5,413 nt of DNA from Thermoplasmatota archaeon (GTDB taxonomy: Bacteria > Pseudomonadota > Gammaproteobacteria > Burkholderiales > Thiobacillaceae), in assembly GCA_023475455.1 (NCBI GenBank), contig JAMCVR010000075.1, forward strand, positions 1 to 5,413, read 5' to 3'. Every line of letters begins with the position of its first letter. The stretch's first letter is position 1. Position numbers and translations under genes: made by a program. The notes below the pieces were generated by a model. The model was not told the origin of the DNA. It worked only from the letters and a program-made list of their open reading frames with translations, and made no database searches. Positions 1 through 3,048 of the stretch are shown here, one piece after another.

Positions 1-201
1 GTAGAGGGAGAAGTAGCTGGTGCCGGAACCCAGGAGGCTGCTCGGGATGGCCGGGTCGATCAGCGAATAGTTGACGTTGAAGTCGGTCAGCAAGGGCGAA
101 GGCGTGAGGGCGCCGTAGCCGCCGCCGTAACCCGGGGCAGACAGCAAGCTGGCCGTAACCATGAGCACGACACGCGCAAGGCGTATTGACCAAACGGACA
201 T
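1..201 (-). CDS. N-terminal 67 residues of a probable exported protein (partial, runs off left edge)
   Basis: An open frame starts at ATG 201-199 and stays open to the window edge, giving 67 residues. The first 22 residues look like a signal peptide: a short N-region with R7 and R10, then the hydrophobic run VVLMVTASLL, ending near LSA. Cleavage directly after A22 would place Pro at +1, which is unfavourable, so the exact site is uncertain. The visible mature part begins with a Gly/Tyr-rich patch (GYGGGYG) followed by Leu/Ser/Pro/Tyr-rich sequence with no motif I recognise. The start is supported by an AGGA-type ribosome binding site seven bases upstream. The gene is divergent from the transposase at 311. 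Export is inferred from the N-terminus; the function is unknown. Confidence 0.7.
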   Translation of the reverse strand, partial: MSVWSIRLARVVLMVTASLLSAPGYGGGYGALTPSPLLTDFNVNYSLIDPAIPSSLLGSGTSYFSLY

Positions 202-208
202 GGGGGAA

Positions 209-213
209 TCCTG
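209..213 (-). promoter_or_regulatory. Ribosome binding site of the exported-protein gene
   Basis: On the minus strand CAGGA lies at 213-209 and is followed by a seven-base spacer and ATG at 201-199. This is good Shine-Dalgarno spacing and is the main reason to accept this start in a frame that is cut by the window edge. No convincing -10/-35 pair is visible further upstream. Confidence 0.6.
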
Positions 214-248
214 TGCAAAGGTGTCGGCTGAAGTTTGGCGGGGGTGTG

Positions 249-278
249 TGACAGCGGTGTTGTCATGAGGCGCTGTCA
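249..278. promoter_or_regulatory. Nested inverted repeats in the divergent intergenic region (candidate operator)
   Basis: A perfect 8-base inverted repeat, TGACAGCG (249-256) and CGCTGTCA (271-278), has a 14-base centre. Nested in it, TGACA (249-253) also pairs with TGTCA (261-265), giving TGACA-N7-TGTCA. The two TGTCA copies start 13 bases apart, and 261-273 matches 274-286 at 10 of 13 positions. The motif lies between two divergent genes (starts at 201 minus and 311 plus), where a shared operator would be expected. A T6 run at 287-292 follows, but no gene reads into it from the left, so a terminator is less likely. The regulator is unknown. Confidence 0.4.
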
Positions 279-310
279 GGCTGCGCTTTTTTGCGGCAGG
301 TGCGGACGCG

Positions 311-1213
311 ATGTTGCTGCTGATGGCGTGGGCCTGGATGCGGATTGCAGCGTGGTTCGCGCGGAGATTTCAACGCCGGAACGGAAGGCGCGGGCGCCAT
401 TCGACTCCGCCCGTTTATTGCCGAACGCGGGCCAAACCGCTGTGGGTAACGCGGGAGATCGTCCGCCTCAAAGCGCTGATGCCGGATGCGGGATGCCGGG
501 TGATCGCTCTCGTTTTCAACCGCCGCTATACCCGCCATGCCGATAGTAAACAGCGGATGACGGTGGGCAAATCCTTCGTGGCGGAGACGTTACGCAGGCA
601 TCGCTACAAGATCGAAGCGATGCGGCGTCGGATGAAGCATCGCGTGCCAAGGGCCATGCCCCGCAATCTCGTGTGGGCGATGGACTTGACGGGCAAGACC
701 GATTCAACAGGCAACCTGCACATGATCCTGGGGCTGCTCGATCATGGCAGCCGGGGTTTGCTGGCGCTGGATGCGTTACCGAACAAGACTTCGTGGACCC
801 TGCTTGGACATCTGTTCCTGGCAATGGGAAAGTACGGCAAGCCGCGCGCTGTCAGAACGGACAACGAAGCGTGCTTCGTCAGCCGGGTGTTCCGGGCCGC
901 GCTCGTCATGGCTGGGATTCGCCACCAGCGCAGCGATCCGGGCTGCCCTTGGCAGAACGGGCGGGTCGAGCGGCTGTTCGGGACGCTGAAGAACAAGCTC
1001 GATCGGCGGGAAGTGGAAAGTTTCGCAACCTTGAATGCGGCGCTTGGGGAATTCCGGCTTTGGTACAACCACGTTCGTCCGCATCAGCATTTGCAGGGTC
1101 GAACGCCAGCCGAGGCTTGGGCGGGCGTGAATCCATTCGCCGCGAAGATCAGGGGCGAATATTGGTTCGAGGCGTGGGGTGGGTTGTTGCAGGGCTACTA
1201 CCTGCGACGGTGA
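311..1213 (+). CDS. DDE transposase / integrase-core (rve) protein
   Basis: This 300-residue protein has the retroviral-integrase catalytic core found in IS3/IS481-type transposases, which cut and join DNA ends during transposition. The catalytic triad is complete: D125 (in WAMDLTGKT), D184 (in VRTDNEACF) and E220 (in PWQNGRVERLFG), with exactly 35 residues between D184 and E220 (DD35E). Residues about 47-97 are basic and helix-rich and probably form the DNA-binding helix-turn-helix part. The C-terminal block WYNHVRPHQHLQGRTPAEAW (251-270) is the usual end of the core in this family, and the ending GYYLRR also looks family-typical. An in-frame TGA at 266-268 limits upstream extension. ATG 311 is the first ATG, with a weak GGCAGG about ten bases before it. 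It stands alone, without the small partner orfA of IS3 elements, and I see no terminal inverted repeats. It appears intact; whether it is mobile is unclear. Confidence 0.85.
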   Translation: MLLLMAWAWMRIAAWFARRFQRRNGRRGRHSTPPVYCRTRAKPLWVTREIVRLKALMPDAGCRVIALVFNRRYTRHADSKQRMTVGKSFVAETLRRHRYKIEAMRRRMKHRVPRAMPRNLVWAMDLTGKTDSTGNLHMILGLLDHGSRGLLALDALPNKTSWTLLGHLFLAMGKYGKPRAVRTDNEACFVSRVFRAALVMAGIRHQRSDPGCPWQNGRVERLFGTLKNKLDRREVESFATLNAALGEFRLWYNHVRPHQHLQGRTPAEAWAGVNPFAAKIRGEYWFEAWGGLLQGYYLRR

Positions 1214-1415
1214 AGCGGCGCGCAACAGAAGAAACGAAGCAAGCGGACGGACAAAAACGACTGTCCGGGATAAGGCGTGACCAGGCGAGGCGCGAGCGAC
1301 GAAATCGGGCTGGAAATGAAACGGGGGTGACGGAAATGCGAAAGGACGAAGTGATTCCGATGAAGCGGAAATAGCGGGGGAATTACCGGGCGGTTAAACG
1401 GAAGGAAATTTCGGC
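1214..1415 (+). other. Purine-rich intergenic stretch without a convincing gene
   Basis: I find no supportable gene between the transposase stop and the ORF6N remnant. The plus strand is strongly purine-biased: by my count 128 of 180 bases are A or G in 1201-1380. GGAAAT recurs at 1312, 1332, 1367 and 1404 with variable spacing. The open frame overlapping the transposase and reaching 1374 ends in a Lys/Arg/Glu-rich tail with no family resemblance and is probably not translated. The stretch may include the right end of the transposase element, but no inverted repeat partner was found on the left. Confidence 0.5.
1248..1267 (+). repeat. Short hairpin downstream of the transposase
   Basis: CGGACA (1248-1253) and TGTCCG (1262-1267) are perfect complements around an 8-base loop, 34 bases after the transposase stop. 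The position suits a transcript end, but a T-run does not follow, so an intrinsic terminator is not well supported. It could also be chance in GC-rich DNA. Confidence 0.3.
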
Positions 1416-1463
1416 GTGCCGGAAGGCGGAAACGGGTTGCGGACACGCGGACGGGACAGCGAG

Positions 1464-1646
1464 ATGCTGGCGGGCAACAAGGAACTGGCGGCGAAGCTCA
1501 ACGAGCTGGCGCACAAGGTCGATTCGCACGACCAGGCCATCGCGGGGCTGATCAATGCGATGCGGGAACTGATGAAACCACCCGAGACCAAGACACGGCC
1601 CATCGGGTTTGTCACGGGCGAGGAGAAATCCAGAAAGGGCCGGTAA
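1464..1646 (+). pseudogene. C-terminal remnant of an ORF6N-domain (phage-type) protein
   Basis: The 60 residues from ATG 1464 contain MLAGNKELAAKLNELAHK, then KVDSHDQAIAGLINAMREL, then PPETKTRPIGFV and a Lys/Arg-rich end. From memory of the family, this heptad-like helix plus the 'PPE...RPIGF' ending is the C-terminal tail of ORF6N-domain proteins, which are found in phages and mobile regions and carry an N-terminal DNA-binding-type ORF6N domain. That domain is absent: upstream of 1464 the frame reads LRTRGRDSE with no family resemblance and meets a stop at 1395-1397. No ORF6N-like sequence appears in other frames nearby. The breakpoint is therefore probably within about 1440-1463. The fragment could still be translated as a small coiled-coil peptide, since ATG 1464 is preceded by a weak GGGACAG, but a broken gene is more likely. 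Confidence 0.7.
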
Positions 1647-1654
1647 GCGCTCAA

Positions 1655-1677
1655 GCTTCGGGAAGCATCGAAGCATC
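1655..1677. repeat. Hairpin and tandem 8-base repeat between converging genes
   Basis: GCTTCG (1655-1660) pairs with CGAAGC (1669-1674) around an 8-base loop. Overlapping it, GAAGCATC is repeated head to tail at 1662-1669 and 1670-1677. The site fills most of the 32-base gap between the ORF6N remnant stop (1644-1646, plus) and the membrane-protein stop (1681-1679, minus), so a weak bidirectional terminator is plausible. Neither side has a clear T-run. Confidence 0.35.
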
Positions 1678-1678
1678 A

Positions 1679-2308
1679 TTAGAGGCTACGATTTTCCTGC
1701 CCCTTCTTACGTCGCGCTTCGAGCACTTGTTCGATCTGGCCGATGCGATCCTCGGATTCCGGCGGAATGGCTCCGCCCGACAGCATCTCATCCGCCTGCT
1801 TCCAGGCATTGCGGATCAGGTAGAGACCCCACACCAGCAACGGCAGCGCGACGAATAATACCCACCATTGCCGCGCCATGAAACCCATGAACCCCACCAT
1901 GCCGTAAATCACGATCAGCAGCGCCGGCCCCAGCCAGCGATGGCGCCGCTCGGAAACCGCGCTCGGCGCCCGGTTGGACATCAAACGGATGGTCGCCGCA
2001 TCCGACAGATAGCCGGACAGGATGAACAGGCGCAGCCAGAGACGGTCCCCACCGAGCACGCTGGCTACACCGATAATAAGTACACAAGCTAGTATCAGTG
2101 AGCCATAGGGGCTAAGTGCGGCCGTCCCGAAATGACCTTCCAACCACCCCACAACAAGAAGCAGCGCACTGCCCAGGATGCTTAGCAATCCAAGAATCAC
2201 GGCAAACCACCCGCCTACTGCAATCCAATAACGCCTGCGTTCCCTGCCTTTCAGCTCCGGGGGATGGAGGATGGTTTGCACGGACTTGAGCATGGCCTGC
2301 GCTGCCAT
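1679..2308 (-). CDS. Multi-pass membrane protein, candidate immunity partner of the Rhs C-terminus
   Basis: This protein has 209 residues and about four predicted membrane segments by eye: 27-56, 63-87, 125-145 and 147-166. Arg-rich flanks lie at 21-26 (GRERRR) and 118-124 (SERRHRW). The C-terminal tail (about 185-209, EDRIGQIEQVLEARRKK) is charged, helical and probably cytoplasmic. I recognise no named family. The start at 2308 is chosen because its ATG overlaps the rhs TGA as TGATG, the usual arrangement of translational coupling. The frame is open further upstream, but there it is only the out-of-frame shadow of the rhs coding sequence; ATG at 2293 is a possible alternative. Being directly downstream of an rhs gene, small and multi-pass, it sits where immunity genes of polymorphic toxins sit, and its topology suits protection against a toxin acting in the membrane. 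The immunity role is inferred from position only. Base composition drops locally (32 of 60 G+C at 2041-2100). Confidence 0.75.
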   Translation of the reverse strand: MAAQAMLKSVQTILHPPELKGRERRRYWIAVGGWFAVILGLLSILGSALLLVVGWLEGHFGTAALSPYGSLILACVLIIGVASVLGGDRLWLRLFILSGYLSDAATIRLMSNRAPSAVSERRHRWLGPALLIVIYGMVGFMGFMARQWWVLFVALPLLVWGLYLIRNAWKQADEMLSGGAIPPESEDRIGQIEQVLEARRKKGQENRSL

Positions 2309-2310
2309 CA
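2306..2310 (-). promoter_or_regulatory. TGATG stop-start overlap coupling rhs to the membrane-protein gene
   Basis: On the minus strand the rhs stop TGA (2310-2308) and the downstream ATG (2308-2306) share one base. The preceding 30 bases contain no strong Shine-Dalgarno sequence, so the downstream gene probably depends on ribosomes terminating on rhs. This would tie the amount of the second protein to that of the first. Confidence 0.6.
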
Positions 2311-3048
2311 CTTGGGCGGTTTGAACACGACAGACGACGCGTAGCTCGTGCTGTTGGTGGCACATGCAAAGCATGAGCTCGCGGGAGGCAGGGGATCGGC
2401 CATCGCGGGCAGGGATTGCTTGCCTGCCGTCGACCATCCCGGCGTGACTATACCCAGGACTTGCATGTTGTTTGAGGAGCCAAACGAACCCGCCGGATTC
2501 AATGACAACGGGGAGGAAGATGAGACCGAAGACTCCGCATACCCGGCGCCTAAGCCGCCCGCCACCGCCTCGGCCAGACTGCCTGGCATGGCGAGGGACT
2601 CGCCTCCCACGAATGCAGTGGTGCTGCTGGCAAGACCGGTCAGCAAGCGCGCGGTCGCAACGCCTGCCGCGCCACCCGCAGCGCTGGTGAGGATGATGCC
2701 GCCCTGTTGCCAGTTTAGATTGGCCAAGGGGTGGACAGGCTGCTGGTTCATGAGCTGCCGTGCGGTCGTGGTGCCGAGGTTGGACATCAAGCCGCCGGCC
2801 ACCCCAGAGGCCACTGTAATCGGCGCGCTCGCTGCCAAGGCTGGATTGAGCACGAAGCCTGCGGCTCCGCCTACAATGCCACCCGTGACGATTCCTGCAC
2901 CAAAGCCAATAAGTGCATTTTGTGAACGCGCCAGGAAACCGCCTGATGCAGTCGGCGCATTCCATCCCACAATCGCGCCACTAATCCCGCCAGACACCGC
3001 CCCATAACCAGCTCCGACCGCCGCGCCCGCGGCGTTCACCACAATCTC
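2308..3048 (-). other. Variable Rhs C-terminal region (candidate toxin) with regular glycine zippers
   Basis: Residues 787-1032 follow the conserved core end. Glycines at 794, 798, 802, 806, 810 and 814 form an unbroken GxxxG ladder (nt 3027-2965). A second ladder has glycines at 834, 838, 842, 846 and 850 (nt 2907-2857). Further Gly/Ala-rich hydrophobic stretches lie at about 861-878, 902-935 and 943-957. Such zippers pack transmembrane helices together. The last ~75 residues are Ser/Pro-rich, with a CFAC pair at 1012-1015. I see no nuclease, deaminase, ADP-ribosyltransferase or peptidase motif. A pore or membrane-disrupting action is the simplest reading; alternatively the zippers only aid translocation and the tail carries the activity. 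Confidence 0.55.

Noticed and set aside
270..292. GCGC-loop-GCGC followed by T6 as an intrinsic terminator on the plus strand
   Set aside because: The stem is only 4 bases and no plus-strand gene lies upstream within the window. The neighbouring gene is transcribed away from it.
634..641. Third copy of GAAGCATC, inside the transposase gene
   Set aside because: It is explained by the coding sequence (Met-Lys-His region). A single 8-base match is not meaningful.
673..1374. Plus-strand frame overlapping the transposase and extending to 1374
   Set aside because: It is a shadow of the transposase in another frame, and its unique tail is low-complexity Lys/Arg/Glu sequence with no domain.
301..1447. 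Near-identical TGCGGACGCG (301-310) and TGCGGACACG (1438-1447) flanking the transposase as a target-site duplication
   Set aside because: There is one mismatch, the left copy directly abuts the start codon and leaves no room for an element end, and no inverted repeats lie inside. Chance in GC-rich DNA is more likely.
2309..2965. Upstream extension of the membrane-protein frame by about 219 codons into rhs
   Set aside because: It is out of frame with rhs and reads as Arg/Cys/His-rich shadow sequence. Membrane-protein character begins only after 2308, where the TGATG overlap supplies a natural start.
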